Assembly: GCF_030445035.2 (NCBI RefSeq)
Contig: NC_080688.1
Span: forward strand, 61,889,949 to 61,953,948
Direction: 5' to 3'
From: Dasypus novemcinctus
Taxonomy: Eukaryota > Chordata > Mammalia > Cingulata > Dasypodidae
DNA length: 64,000 nucleotides
Under the pieces are notes generated by a model. That model was not told the DNA's origin and made no database searches. It saw only the letters and a list, made by a program, of their open reading frames with translations. This document shows, piece by piece, positions 48,220-60,837 of this stretch; position 1 is the first letter of the stretch; each line of letters starts with the position of its first letter. The position numbers and the translations under genes are program-made.

Positions 48220-48870
48220 TCTACTTAGCACAGGTGAAGGAGCTGGGGCTTTGCCCTGAGAGCAGTGGTGAGTTCCTGGAAGGTTCTAGGCTGGGAAGCA
48301 ACTCCAGCTGCAGTCCTCCAACTAGGGCAACTAGTTAGAAGACAGTACACTAATCCAGGTAAGAGATGATGGTGGTCTGGCTCAAGGGAATGACAATCAA
48401 GTGGATAAAAGTAGATTCTAAAGCACTTTGGGAGATGGAATTAGGGCAAAGTGATTGATCTAACATGGGGGTTGAGACAAAGGGAGGAGTCAAGAATGAC
48501 CTTCTTGAGCAACTGAGGTGATGACCTTCACTGAAAGATGAGACACAGAAGAAGAGCAAGGGTTGGGCAGAGGGCAGCTAAATAAAGGTTCCCAGGAGGC
48601 AGTTGGGTTGAGAGGTCTGGGTCTTGGGAGAGTGATTTGGGCAGATGGTAATTCAAATGGCAAGTCAACATGGTGACCCAGAGAGAGAGTGGGCAATAAG
48701 ATGAGGATGAGCATGGAACCCCAGAGAATACCAGCCTTTAAGCAGCAGCAGAAGAGAAAGGGCATGAGAGGCTGAGGAGGAGTGGCCCAAGAAGAGGAGG
48801 AAAACCAGGAAAGAGGGTACCACAGGAGTCAGCAGAATAGATTTCGAGAAGGGGGTGTTAACAGGGTGAC
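48220..48870 (+). mobile_element. Ancient interspersed repeat, family not named
   Basis: Purine-rich sequence with ccaggtaagagatgatggtgg, aggagtcaagaatgacc and a start like gggttgagacaaagggagg. A relative of the same repeat lies at about 31470-31690 (tggattggatgtcggggca, gtgtcaagaataac). It is not coding. Confidence 0.45.
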
Positions 48871-49394
48871 TGCTACTGAGACGTTGTCCGTGAGAATCCA
48901 CAACAGGGAGGCAGAGCTCAGTGTGGCGGGAGCAGAAGCCAGAGAGCCTCAGATTTAGGAGGGAATGAGAAGTAGGAAGTGGAAACAGTGAGAGCAGAAA
49001 GGCTTTGTTGAAGCTGGTCTGTGAGGAATTCAAAAGAGGGCAGCTATCAGAGCTGAATGGGAGATGGAAGGTGGCTATGTTAAAGATAGCACTCAAATGA
49101 CTGAGTTATTGAGCATCCATATATCGACCTCATTTGAACCTCACAATAACCCTATGAGGACATTTTCCCATTCTACACTCTATAATACTGACAATTAGGG
49201 AGATTTGTTCTTGGAGATGTACGGAAGCAAGGGAAAACTGACGGTGACATTTGGAAGGGGAGACACAACCATTCTTCCTTCCCCACATTCCTTCTCCCGG
49301 GCCATCTTGTTGGAGGTGGAGGCAGGAGGCAGAGGATTGGGAAGGAAAAGTCATCCTTCCTGAGTCTCTGTTAGGTGCAGGAACCATTAGGCAC

Positions 49395-50012
49395 TGTTTT
49401 AGTTTGCTAAAAGCTGCTGGGAGGAATATACCAGAAATGGGTTGGATTTTATAATGGGAATGTATTAGGTTAAAAGCCTGAAGTTCTGAGGCTGTGAAAA
49501 CATCCAGGTCAAGGCATCATCAGAGATGCTGTCTCACTGAAGGTCAGCTGCTGGCAGTCCCGGACTCCTGCCACGTGACAAGGGCAATGGCACTGCTCCC
49601 CTCTGGGTCTCTGTCCTCTACTCCAGGCTTACTTTCTCACCAAGCTCAGCTTTGGGCAATCAGGTATGTGGCTCTCCCTCCCCACTCCTCTGGGTCTTTC
49701 ATGCTCTAAGGGACCTCTTTCTGTGCCTCTGTGCTCCACCAATTCTAGCCTCTGGCTTCCGGGACCTCTCAGCCTCTCAGGATTTCTCTGATTCTGCCAC
49801 TTTTTCTGTGTGTCTCTGCATGTTTCTCCCATTCATAAAGGACTCCAACAAGAGGACTAAGTTTTAACCTGGGTCACGCCTCACTGAAGTCATCCAACCA
49901 AAGTCCCCCCAACTGAATCCAATCCAATCAAATGGTTCCACACCCACAGGAATGGATTAGCTTTGAGAACATGAACTTTTCTGGGGTCCACAAAAAGCTT
50001 CAAACTGTCACA
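49395..50012 (-). mobile_element. MaLR-type LTR (minus strand)
   Basis: It starts tgttttagtttgctaaaagc and ends aaactgtcaca on the plus strand. Its interior shares aaggcatcatcagag and ttccacacccacaggaatgg with the element at 32275-32795. No clear target duplication is seen. Confidence 0.6.
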
Positions 50013-50725
50013 AGCAATTTATATACTTCTTGGTCTTTAGTCAAGCCCCACCAATTCTCTAAGATAGGCAACATTATACATTTTGTACCCAAGAGGACCC
50101 CAAGGTTCAGAAAGGTCATGTAGACAAGATGGCATCTGGATTTAAACTCTCTGCCTGCAGACCCTGAGGTGCCCTTTATCTCAGGCTCCTGGCCCCCTCC
50201 TCGGTGACTGTGCCCTGCCTCCACCCCCCACATGCTGCTGATTATAAGCACTGCTTTCACTCCTGGCGTGCCCACACCAGGGTGGGCAGCCCCATGCCAG
50301 GGGGGCGATGTGCCTGAGGAAGGGAAGCAGAAGGCCACCGTGCCCAGTTCTCCTTTTATTCAAAGGTAAGTTATTTACAAGATCATTTTTAAATTAAAAA
50401 TAAACATGGGGATTTTGTTGCATAGAACACAAAATCCCATGAATTTCTGAGATGAAACATGAAACTTTCACAGAATGTCTGGCTTGTGGTTGCCGTTTTG
50501 GGCTCTAAATCAGCTCCTGTTCAGAATTATTTCAGTGAAAAAGAATGAAAAATAACTGGCAAACAGGATAAATGGCTTAGGATGGAATTTCAGGACTTCC
50601 ACAATCTGCCTTACAATAACCCTACTTGATAGTCCCGTCTACACCCCTTCAGCTATGCCTCCTCATCACCTTGGCTTCCCCTGCAGCCTGGTATGTCCTC
50701 CTTCTGCCCATTTATTTGAAACATG

Positions 50726-51144
50726 TGGGAAGCAGATTTGGCTCAACTGATAGAGTATCCACCTACCACACGGGAGGTCCAGGGCTCAAACCCAGGGCCT
50801 CCTGACCCATGTGGAGAGCTGGCCCACGTGCAGTGCTGATGCACACAAGGAGTGCCATGCCACGCAGGGGTGTCCCCGTAGGGGAGCCCCATGCGCAAGG
50901 AGTACGCCCCGTAAGGAGAGCCACCCCACGTGAAAAAAGTGCAGCCTGCCCAGGAGTGGCACCGCACACATGGAGAGCTGACGCAGCAAGATGACACAAC
51001 AAAAAGAGACACAGATACCCAGTGCCGCTGACAAGAATCCAAGCAAACACGGAAGAATACACACGGTGAATGGACAGAGAGAGCAGACAATGGGGAGGGG
51101 GAGGAATGGGAGAGAAATTTTTTTAAATAAAATAAAAAAAGAAA
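50726..51144 (+). mobile_element. Full-length DAS SINE
   Basis: The head tgggaagcagatttggctcaa and full body are followed by an A-rich tail. Flanks share gaaacatg (50718-50725, 51145-51152). Several spurious reading frames cross it. Confidence 0.88.
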
Positions 51145-51317
51145 GAAACATGCTCCCCTCCTATAAAATTCTCAAGGATCGCAGTCATCTCCCCCTCGCT
51201 AAGATCCTGTAGTAAGCCGGCACTTGTCCCAGCTGTGGTGTATTGTTAAGTCATCCATCTGTGGTGGAGCACTTGTCTCACTAAGCTGCTCAAGGAAAAC
51301 AGTCTGTGTCTGCTGTA

Positions 51318-51480
51318 TCTTTGTAAATGATGGACTACAGTTAACAGAACAATTACAAAAACATTCCATACTAATGCAAGGTAGTATATGGGAACTCTGT
51401 ATTTCATGCATGATTTGTATTTCATGCATGAAATCTGCAAACCGATTTCTATAACAACATTTTTATCGAACTATTAGGAA
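51318..51480 (+). mobile_element. L1 3' tail fragment
   Basis: The part ggactacagttaacagaac and ccatactaatgcaaggtag match the L1 tails at 38,800-39,090 and 45,720-45,890. Confidence 0.55.
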
Positions 51481-52081
51481 AAATGAAATAGCAAAGAAAA
51501 AAAAATCCACATGGATTAAATAGTTAAATGTAAAAACTAAATGTGACCAAGGCTGGTTAGATGCTCACCAGTCCTCTTCCTCTTCCTGAACATACAGGAA
51601 GATATTTCCAGCTTTCTTCCAGTTTAGTTGGGGCCATATGACTGGATTCTAGCCAATGGAACATGGGAGAAAGCAATGGAGGACACAGAAATCCCCTGAA
51701 TAACAGTCCCCCTCACTCCCTTCCCCTTGTACAGTGTTTGTGGAGGCCATAGATGGAAGATGACAGCATCACAGCATAGAAGGAATCTGGACCCTTGAGT
51801 CAAGGCTCAGAGGAGAGCCACCCAGAGGGGCTGTCTGTTCACATCTGATTGTGATTAAGAAGTGAGCTTAGTCATAAGTGCTGAGCCACTGGGGCTTTGG
51901 TGTTGTTAATTACCTTACTTAATGCTCATTACTCTACCATGGAAATACTATAAAAATCTTGTAAGAAAATCTAGGAAACATATATACCATAAGGACAGAG
52001 AAGGCCTCTTAACCAAGATTGAGAACGTAGAAGGTATAAAAGAAAAGATAGGCTTATTTGACCCTTAAAAATTGAAAAGAA

Positions 52082-52726
52082 GGAACTGATATGACTCAAG
52101 AGTTGAGTTCCTGCCTCCCACATGGGAGGTCCTGCGTTCAGATCCTGTGCCTCCTAAAGAAGACAAACAATGAGCAATGAGCAAACACTGAGCAAAAACA
52201 ACAGTCAGACAATGAGCAAAAACAACAAGCAAATCAATGAGCAAACAGATGTGGCTCAAGCAGTTGGACACCTGCCTCCCACATGGGAGATCCCAAGTCC
52301 AGTGCCTCCTAAATGAAAAAAACAAACAGACAACAAGCAAAAAATAATAATTAAAAAGAAAACAAGGGAAGTGGATGTAGCTCAAGCAATTTGGCTTCTG
52401 CCTACCACATGGGAGTCCCTGGTTCAGTTCCTGTTGCCTTCTAAAGAAGACAGTGAGCTAGCATGATGCGCAGCCATGGCAAGCTGATGCAACAAGATGA
52501 TACAAGAAGAGACACAAGAAGAAAAACATAATGAGAGATACAACAAAGCAGGGACAGAGGTGGCTCAAGCAATTAGGCACCTCCCTCCCACATTGGAGAT
52601 CCCAGTTTCAGTTCCCAGTGCCTCCTAAAGAAATAAGGAAAATGAACAGACAGAGCAAGTGCAAACAATAAGCGGGGAGAAACAAATAAATAAAATAAAT
52701 CTTTATTTTAAAAAAAAGAAGAAGAA
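52082..52726 (+). mobile_element. Tandem array of four tRNA-like SINE heads
   Basis: Four tRNA-like heads occur at about 52085, 52245, 52370 and 52552, each with ctcaag(n)agtt/caatt A-box-like and ttca B-box-like parts, separated by A/C-rich linkers with repeats of 'aatgagcaaa'. The end carries the DAS tail aataaataaaataaatcttt. Possible outer duplication gaaaagaa (52074-52081, 52727-52734). Confidence 0.7.
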
Positions 52727-53061
52727 GAAAAGAAAACAAGAGCCCCGTGTCCAGGAAGAGATCCCAATAAAGTAAGACCCAAAGGCCCAGGCAGTAGAGC
52801 AGCTGCACCGCCTCCCTTGGGGGAAATCAGTCCCCAGTGCCCTGCAGCCTAGGCCTTGTAATTGGAACAAAGGCGCAAAGTCTTGGAGAGTCTGCTGCAT
52901 CAGAATTATGGCAAGACCTGTCCTTCCAGGACAACCTCAACCGCAGTGGCTGGTTACCCTGGCCAAACCCTCACCCGAAACCAAAATCCACTGGCGCCCA
53001 GCCCTGACTCCCCAGCCCTCCTAGAAGGCCAGGCCCCACGGTCTCTCCCCTTTTCTTTGAA

Positions 53062-53288
53062 CCATGTAGCATGTGGCAAGAGCACAGATTTAGGAGCCAG
53101 GCAACTTGGGTTTATGCCTCCCTTTCATCACCTATGTGACTATGGGCACATTCCTTGTCCTCTCTGAGCCTCTGTTTCTTCATCTATAACATGAGGATGT
53201 CTCCGTCTCACAGGGTGGTTGTGAGGACTATATTAAACACACAAAACACCTAGAACGTCGTCAGCTCTTAATAAATACTTGTTGATAC
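53062..53288 (+). mobile_element. Nearly full-length MIR
   Basis: It runs from the tRNA-like part (gtggcaagagcacagatttagg) through the core tgactatgggcacattcctt and ctcatctataa-type motif to the 3' end cttaataaatacttgttga. Confidence 0.85.
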
Positions 53289-53384
53289 TCTTGCTATTGT
53301 GACTCTTGTCATCTGGATGTGTGACCTTCCTCAAGATCAAAGCAACATCAGTGTTTTTTCCCAGTCTATGAAAGACCTCACAGG

Positions 53385-54440
53385 ACAATGCTGGTGGGAA
53401 TGTAAACTGGTACATGCTTTGGGAAAGTAATGAGGTGGAATACACTGGCTGACTTAGGAAAGAAGCCTTAAGCTGATAATGGGGCAGAAGCAATGAAAGT
53501 CAGGATTAAGCAAAACCTGTCTTTCTGGTCATCCCACTTCTGGGAATCTGCCCTAAAGAATCAAGATGTTCATTTCAAATTTACTTTTTTTTTTTTTTAA
53601 AGATGTATTTATTTATTTATTTATTTATTTATTTCTCTCCCCTTCCCCCCACCGCATCCACCCACCCCGGTTGTCTGTTCCCTGCGTCTATTTGCTGCAT
53701 CTTCTTTGTCCACTTCTGTTGTTGTCAGCTGCACGAGAATCTGTGTTTCTTTTTGTTGCTTCATCTTGTTGTATCAGCTCTCCCTGTGTGTGGCGCCATT
53801 CCTGGGCAGGCTGCACTTTCTTTCGTGCTGGGCAGCTCTCCTTACGGGGTGCACTCCTTGCACGTGGGCTCCCCTACATGGGGGACACCCCTGTGTGGCA
53901 GGGCACTCCTTGTGCGCATCAGCACTGCGCATGGGCCAGCTGCACACAGGTCCAGGGGCCCCAGGGTTTGAACCACGGACCTCCGATGTGGTAGACGGAC
54001 ACCCCAACCACTGGGCCAAGTCCACTGCCCTTCAAATTTACTTTTAATACCTTATAAACTGGAAGAAGCTTGAACATAAAAAAAAAACAATTTTTTAACT
54101 AAAATAGGAATATGCTTTGGATGGGATATTATATACCCAATAAAAATTGGGTTTACAAAGAATTTTAATGTTACAGGGAAATCCTACTGATAACTGGGTT
54201 AAAGTTTAAAAATGTTATAGAAAATAGTGTATACTATTTGATTTCAACTATGTAAAAAATGGATAGAAAAAGAAGACAGAACAGGAAGGAGCCAAAATGT
54301 CACCAGTGGGTTGTAAGTCTATGGATGATTTTCTTCAGGCTCTTTATCAGTTTCTCTATTTTCCAGAATTTCTACAATGAGCAAACAGCACCATGATGAC
54401 TGGGGAGGAAAAGCTAAAAATTACAAATAAAAGCAAAGCT
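53385..54440 (+). mobile_element. Old L1 3' end, interrupted by a SINE
   Basis: The part caatgctggtgggaatgtaaac and, past the SINE, aggaatatgctttggatggg-type sequence ending atttctacaatgagcaaac fit an ancient L1 3' region. Confidence 0.65.
53589..54030 (-). mobile_element. Full-length DAS SINE
   Basis: A minus-strand copy with a perfect 15-bp duplication ttcaaatttactttt (53574-53588, 54031-54045). The ATTT repeat at about 53605-53634 is its tail. It interrupts an old L1. Confidence 0.9.
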
Positions 54441-54447
54441 GGTATAC

Positions 54448-54900
54448 TGATTTAAATAGTGCCCCCACCCCCTCAACTCCATGTCTACCCAGAACCTGTG
54501 AGTGTGACTTTATTTGTAAATAAGACCTTTGCAGCTAAAATTATTGAAGATGAGGTCATACTGGATTGTCATGGGCCCTAACACAACATGACTGGTGTCC
54601 TTATGGAAGGGGGAAATTTGGACAGAGACATAGGGGAAGAAGGACGAGTGATGAAGGAGGCAGAGATTGGAGTGAAATGTCTACAAGCCAAGGAATGCCA
54701 AGTACTGTCAGCAACCATCAGGAGCAAGGAAGAAATAAGGAAGGATTCTTCCCCCAGAGCCTGCGGAGAGAGCGTGGTCCTGCAGACACCTCAATCTTGG
54801 GCTTCGAGGTTTCCAGAAGTGTGAGGGAATAGATCTCTGTTGTTATAAGCGACTCCGCGTGCATAATTTGGTAACTTGCTAGAGCGGCTCTAGAAAACTA
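54448..54900 (+). mobile_element. MaLR (MLT1-like) LTR
   Basis: Order of recognised parts: agtgtgactttatttgtaaa, ggtcatactggattgtcatg, tggtgtccttatgg, gccaaggaatgccaag, aggattcttcccccagag and tctgttgttataagc. This order is that of an MLT1-class LTR. The open frame across 54566-54832 is incidental. Confidence 0.75.
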
Positions 54901-55099
54901 AAAGAGCTGGTAAGACATTTCATTCAGCAATCGCTGCACATTTGTGGGTGGAGGCCCTGCCTCGTGACCTCTTGCTCTTAGAATCTCCACTGCCTTTTCT
55001 CTCTGGGGAAAGACGCAGCCCCCACGTAGGGCCACCCAGGTGGAGCCCTGACATCCTGTGGACAGGAGCGGCTGCATGCTGAGGCCAGACGTCTTCAGA

Positions 55100-56760
55100 G
55101 AAGACTCTGAGCCCAAAGCACAAATCGGTCTCCCCTCTTGAAAGGGGAGAGTGTGGCTACATGTTGGAAGGTGAGAATTCTAAAAAGAGGGCGTACATAG
55201 AATCCAAAAGCTTCCTCCTCCTATTTTTCCAAGTTCAAGGGAGGGTGCTGGTACGCAAAGCTCAACAGTTTATAATTAGAAGGCAAGAGGGAAAAGCACC
55301 CATGCACACGGGGAGGAGGAGGTGGTGCCAGAGAAAAGGGAATCGCCCCGGCTGAGTCAGTTCTGGAACACACTTTGTGACATTTGCCCTACACGCCCTT
55401 TTGCAGCTCTTCTGCCCACCTTTCTGCTCCTTTCCCATCATTTAAACTCCTCACTCCTCCATTTGCCAATGTTTTAATCCACCTGGAGTCCCACCTCCAG
55501 GAGAGAAGAGGTCGTGAGAAGGACAGACGTTTCCCCTCCCAAAGGTCACTGTCCCGCTGAAGCAGGGCTTAGCCAGCGACAGGTGACAAGAGGAAGCCCA
55601 GGTGGCAGAGCCTGGGGAGCACCTGCAGCCCCGGGGAGGAAGACACCCTCCACAGGCCCCGCTGAGTTCCATCGCATTCTCTTGGGGCTCCCTGGGCCCG
55701 CCTATCCCCACACCCGCTCCCAGGCCTGGTAGTCGACTCGTGGTTAGCAGGCAGAGGTGAGGAGGCCCGCGGCCCTGGGCATCTCATCCTCCATGTCCAC
55801 TTCCTTCTGTGACCGGTCCCAATCTCTCCTGTCCTGGGTCCCATTCCCTTTAATGAATGCTGATAAGGTGGCATGAACCTTCCCTAGAGATCCTGGAAGC
55901 TTGATCCTCAAGAGCAGCTCCTCACCCACCAGTTTTAGAGAGGGGGCAAGAGAGGGCATCGTGTGGAGCCCCGTCAGCAGCCGTGGAGGACTGAAGCTGT
56001 AGCAAACGCTGACCCTGCTCACTTACACTCAGGTCTTCCCAGCTACCCCCAAACCACCCACTCCCAGCCCAGGGCCCAGAGAAGAGAGGAGGAGGTGCCC
56101 AAGCCACGCAGAGCCCAGCGTGCCTGCTGCTCTAACCCTCCTCCACAACGTCCCGGGGCTGCCCTCGCCTTCCACCCCACCCACACCCCGACCCTGCGTG
56201 ACTGGATGACTTAATACAAATTGCACGTATTTGCTCTCATCTAATCACATCCTAGGATCGCATGCCCTCTTGCTGGTAAATAAAGGGAGCAGAAGATGCC
56301 TCCTGATGACCTGGTAAATCAAGTTCATGCCTTTCCCAAGTCAGTTATTTGCTCTACCTCTAGTCAAGTCGGAATTGGCCTTAGCAGATGGCTTGCCCGC
56401 TTGGCCACCTCCCCAGTCTCGTAAGGCAGAGTGAGTCACTCCCAGGGGCTGGCTCAGCCCTTCAAGAGTCAGGACCTCCTGGAATGTGCACATGGTCATT
56501 ACTTTCTCTTCCGAAAAGGCGCTTATCTATGGACAGGTTAAGCCTTGAAAAGCATTGCCAAAAATTCTACTTCTCCAAAACCCACCACCAGCCTCACTTG
56601 GTGCCTGATAATCCACCATTTGAGACATTTCTCAGAGCAAGGACCCTCTGTAGCGTATGTGATGAAGCCAGATCAGCCATTCTACTAACGGTCAGTACAC
56701 CTCGGTCATTAAGCTCTGGACTGAGTTTCATTTCTGGTTTGGCTGAGTAAGCTCTTACTA
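55100..56760. other. G/C-richer intergenic stretch, no gene recognised
   Basis: Several overlapping frames of 60-120 codons exist on both strands, as expected from the base composition. None has a recognisable domain. Confidence 0.45.
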
Positions 56761-57399
56761 TACCAACCTTCTGGTGATAATGACCGTAAACTCTGGACAA
56801 AATTTTTTAAAAAAAACTAAAACAAAACAAAATAAAAACAACCTACCCTAAGGCACTGGAGAGTATACAGAGTATATAAAAGCAGACAGATTCTGGAGGG
56901 GAGCTGATATTTGGAAGAAGAGAATAGCGTGAGGTGAGTCTCCTGTTTTTATGGCTATTACACAAGGGCCAGGGCAGCCAGGATCGTGAGGGACAGAGTT
57001 TGGGGTAGCCACAGTTCCTGGAAAGTAAGAGGGACAGAGAACGGAATCCCCAAATTCATGAGTAAACCCCACCGAAATTTCTGGCTTATCCCAAATCACC
57101 TATGTATAGGATAAATTGTAAACAGCCCAGCTAAGGATAAAAGAACTGAACTGAGATTTGAGATGCCACCCAAAAGGCAGAGTTCGCAGTTTAAGCCCAA
57201 TCAAGTTGATTGCTGCTAAACCAAAAATTCAAATCTCTTTGAAGGAATAAGATAGAATTCAGTCTCTACAAGACATTTAAAATATCCAGAGTACAATCCA
57301 CAATTTTTTAACAAATGAATAAGAAACAGGAAAATGTGGCCCATTCTCAAGAGAAAAGACAATGAAAAGAAACCAAGTCCAACATGATGATGTTGGAGT

Positions 57400-58890
57400 A
57401 AGCAGAAAAGGATTTTAAAGTAGCAGTTTGACTACGCTAAATGATGTAAAGAAAAAAGTGTCCTCATGATGATGAAAATACAGCAAATCTCAGCAGAGAA
57501 ACAAACTATTTTTAAAGGAATCAAATGGAAATTCTATAACTGAAAAACTATGATAGCCACATTTTTAGAAATTAATTGGATGGAGTTAACAGCAGAAAGG
57601 AGAAAAGAGTGAAGCTGAAGAAATATCTAATAAGAACAACAGAGAGAAAAAAGTTTGAAATCAGAAAGTGCCTGTGGGATAATTCAAAAGGTCTAACATA
57701 CATGCAATTTTAGTCCTAGAAGGAAAGGAGAAAGGAAATGGAATAAAATAAATTATTTAAAGAAATAATGGCCAAAAACTCTTCAAATAAGGTAAAGACA
57801 TCAATTTACAGACTTAGGAAGCTCAGCAAATCCAAAACCTGTTTTAAGTAAAAGAAAACTAGGCCTAGGCACAGTAGATCCAACTGCAAAAACCAAGATA
57901 AAGAGAAAATCTTGGAAATAGCCAGAAAAAAAACCAACATATTAATTACATAGAGGAAAAATGATTCAAATGACTGCTAAGTTCTCATATTAGAAACAAC
58001 GGAGGGAAGCAGATTTGGCTCAACTGATAGAGCATCCTCCTACCATATGGGAGGTCCAGAGTTCAAACCTAGGGCCTCCTGACCCGTGTGGAGCTGGCCC
58101 ACGTGCAGTGCTGATGCGCGCAAGGAGTGCCGTGCCATGCAGGGGTGTCCCCCGCATAGGGGTGCCCCACGCACAAGGAGTGCACCCCTCAAGGAGAGCT
58201 GCCCTACACAAAAGAAGCGCAGCTGCATACACGGAAAGCTGTTGCAGCAAGATGATGCAACAGGAGGAGATGCAGATTCCCGGTGCTGCTGACAAGAATG
58301 CCGGTGGACACAGAAGAACACACAGCAAATGGACACAGGGAGCAGACAATCTGGGGGGGGAGGGGAGAAGAAGAGAAATAGTAAACAAACAAACAAATAA
58401 ATAAATGAATAAATAAATAAAAAAGAAACAGTGGAGGCCAGGAGACAGTGGACCAACATCTTGAAAGTACTTAAAGGGGGAAAAAAAACCCTGTCAACCC
58501 ATAATTCTATATCCAGCAAAAATATCCATCAAGTCATTTACAAATAAAAGAAAACTAAGGGACTTCGTCAACAGCAGACCTGTATTACAAGAAACACTAA
58601 AGGAAGTTCTTTAGGCTGAGGAGAAGTGATGCCAGCTGAAAACATGGATCTTTAGGATGGAATGAAGAAAATACGTTCATAAAGATTGTTCTCTATATTA
58701 ATTTCTTTCAAACATATATGACTATTCATAGAAAGAATTATAACATTGACTTGTGGGATGATAATGTATGTAGGTGACATATGGCAACTATAGCATAAAG
58801 GAAATGGTACAGACATAACTGTACCTATATGGTTACCCTAATGTGAAATAGGGCAATATTAGCTCTAACTAGACAGTGAAAAGTTCAGAA
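57400..58890 (+). mobile_element. HAL1/L1 ORF1-region fragment, interrupted by a SINE
   Basis: The region aataatggccaaaaactctt...tagatccaactgcaaaaacc with aaagagaaaatcttggaaat matches L1 ORF1 C-terminal sequence. It is followed by cagtggaccaacatcttga, tctatatccagcaaaaatatc and gcagacctgtattacaagaa, the order found in HAL1 elements. It is non-coding. Confidence 0.65.
58005..58423 (+). mobile_element. Full-length DAS SINE inside a HAL1/L1 element
   Basis: The head ggaagcagatttggctcaactgatag and full body end in an AAAT-type tail. Flanks agaaacaacgga / agaaacagtgga are an imperfect duplication of the host LINE. Confidence 0.88.
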
Positions 58891-59159
58891 CATATACAAA
58901 TATAAGAATGTTCTTTCATGAACTACAACAAACGTACATCATTACTACAAGGTGTTAATAATAGAGAGGTATATGGGAAAATACACTTAGTGCAAACTGG
59001 ATGATAGTTAACAGTAATATTTTAACATTCATCAGTTGAAACAAAGGTACCACACCAATGCAAAGTGTCACCAATAGAGGAGTATATGAGAATGTTGTAT
59101 TTTTTATATGATTTTTATGTAAACCTACAACTTCTCTAAAAAAAAAACTAATAATTTTA

Positions 59160-59440
59160 AAAAACATTATGCTAGGTGAAAGAAACCAGACACAAATACA
59201 TAGTATGATTCCATTTGTATAACATGTAAATATAAATAAATCTATAGAGAAAGAATTAGATTAGTGTTTATGTAGAGCTGGGAAGGTATAGAGGGATTGA
59301 GAAGTGACTGCTAAGGGGTATGGGTTTTTCTTTTTGGATTAATTAAAATGTTCTAAAATTGATTGGGTGATGAATGCACAACTCTGTGATTATACTAAAA
59401 GTCATTGATTGTACACCAATCTATTGATGGACACTTGGCA
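59160..59440 (+). mobile_element. L1 3' end
   Basis: The parts acattatgctaggtgaaag, ccagacacaaatacatag and gtgatgaatgcacaactctg are the L1ME-type 3' end. Confidence 0.7.
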
Positions 59441-59535
59441 AATATGGCAGGTGAGGGTCTCTGGTGCAGGGCATCAGGGATGAGGGGACCTGGGGCGTGC
59501 TTCTCTGTAATATGAAAGTGCTCATCTGGTCATAG

Positions 59536-60013
59536 TGTGTTATCTCAGTGGGTGGAGACCTACGCAATAAACAAGAAAATATTAGACTCCCTGCTGAGAC
59601 CAGCTCAGCAATAGGTCTGCTCGAAGGGAAGGCAATGCAGAACTGAAGAAATAAAAGGACAGAAAGAAAGACACAAGAGAGAAATTAAAAATAGGACCGG
59701 GGACTCAACAGCTTCTGGAACTGAGAGCCTCGACCCTAGTTTCCACATCGCATTTATTAGAAATTACAAAGCAGTAGTTATCTGTGTTTATTTTCAAGGC
59801 TGCTTGTTATTAAAGCTGCAGCCCCTGCAGTGCTAGGGAGCAGGCCATAACAAAGTTCAAACGTCTCCACATGCAGACAATTTTCGTGCTGACCAGACAG
59901 TGTTCCGTCTAGTCAAGGACGGTGTTCCTAAGCCCACACTTTTTATCTGCGTTATGGAAACGTTTCCACTTCAAGCCAGGTTCCCACATTCAAATTCAAG
60001 CTATTTTCCCACA
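59536..60013 (-). mobile_element. LTR of an endogenous retrovirus (3' LTR)
   Basis: Read on the minus strand it begins tgtgggaaaatagc at 60013 directly after a purine tract (60025-60014, aaaaagggggaaa) and ends gagataacaca at 59536. AATAAA motifs lie at 59792-59787 and nearby. The TG...CA ends and the adjacent purine tract identify the 3' LTR and its junction with the provirus body. Confidence 0.8.
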
Positions 60014-60026
60014 TTTCCCCCTTTTT
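60014..60026 (-). other. Retroviral polypurine tract
   Basis: The minus strand reads caaaaagggggaa next to the LTR start. It is the plus-strand primer site of reverse transcription. Confidence 0.75.
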
Positions 60027-60837
60027 GCTTTTGCAAAGCAGTGAAGGCAGATTTGGTGATTTCTTGCTGCTTCATACCCCAGAGGGTTTGTAGTGTGCAT
60101 CTAAGGACTAAATATATACACAACAGACAGATAATATACCTCCAAGAAGACCCCTCCCCAACTCTTAGTCCATATCATAGGGTTCAAGGATCTTAATCCA
60201 TCTGCAATTCCTCATAGTTTGTGAGGCAGGAAACAATTGCAAATGAGCATGTTGAATGCTTGTTACTTGGGCTTGTAGTTGAGAAATATCTAAGCTTAAA
60301 TTGTTTTTATGACCATGCAAATGACATTTCCCTGATTCCTAAGGAATATCACTACTATTATATACATAGGGGGTCACAGAAAAACTAGATATATTCCAAT
60401 CACATTGTAGGCATAAGCACATATTTACAGTTTGCAATTCTTTTCCCAAGCTCAAAACAGCATTTTATACATGATCTGTAACTGCAGTAGATTATACAAC
60501 AACAAACAGTAAGACTTCTAATTAGCAGACATTTAATTAATAGACTTTCATTTTTCATGGACTTAAGATTCCCAACCAGCAAGACTATATAGGCCAGTAC
60601 TCAATCAAAAATGACCTCATTTTCCCCAGTTTATATAGATTGAGGCATAGGCAGTGACAAATTATTGTTACTCCCCCATTATGGGCTGTGGGGCAGGTGG
60701 AAGTTTATCTCAAAATTTCAATGCCTTCGTTGGTCTTACTGTTAGCATCTTCACTGGACCTGGGGCCACAACTCAGTGTTGAATTTAAACTTAGCTCATT
60801 GTTGTGAGGATTCATTTTCTAGTCAGAAAATAGTAGT

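Noticed and set aside
52085..52620. Regularly spaced repeats resembling a CRISPR array or a tRNA cluster
   Set aside because: These are SINE heads of tRNA origin with A-rich linkers in a mammalian genome; the stems do not fold as intact tRNAs and spacing is irregular.
55569..56750. Cluster of frames of 83-120 codons
   Set aside because: Same reason: GC-rich, no recognised domain, frames on both strands overlap.
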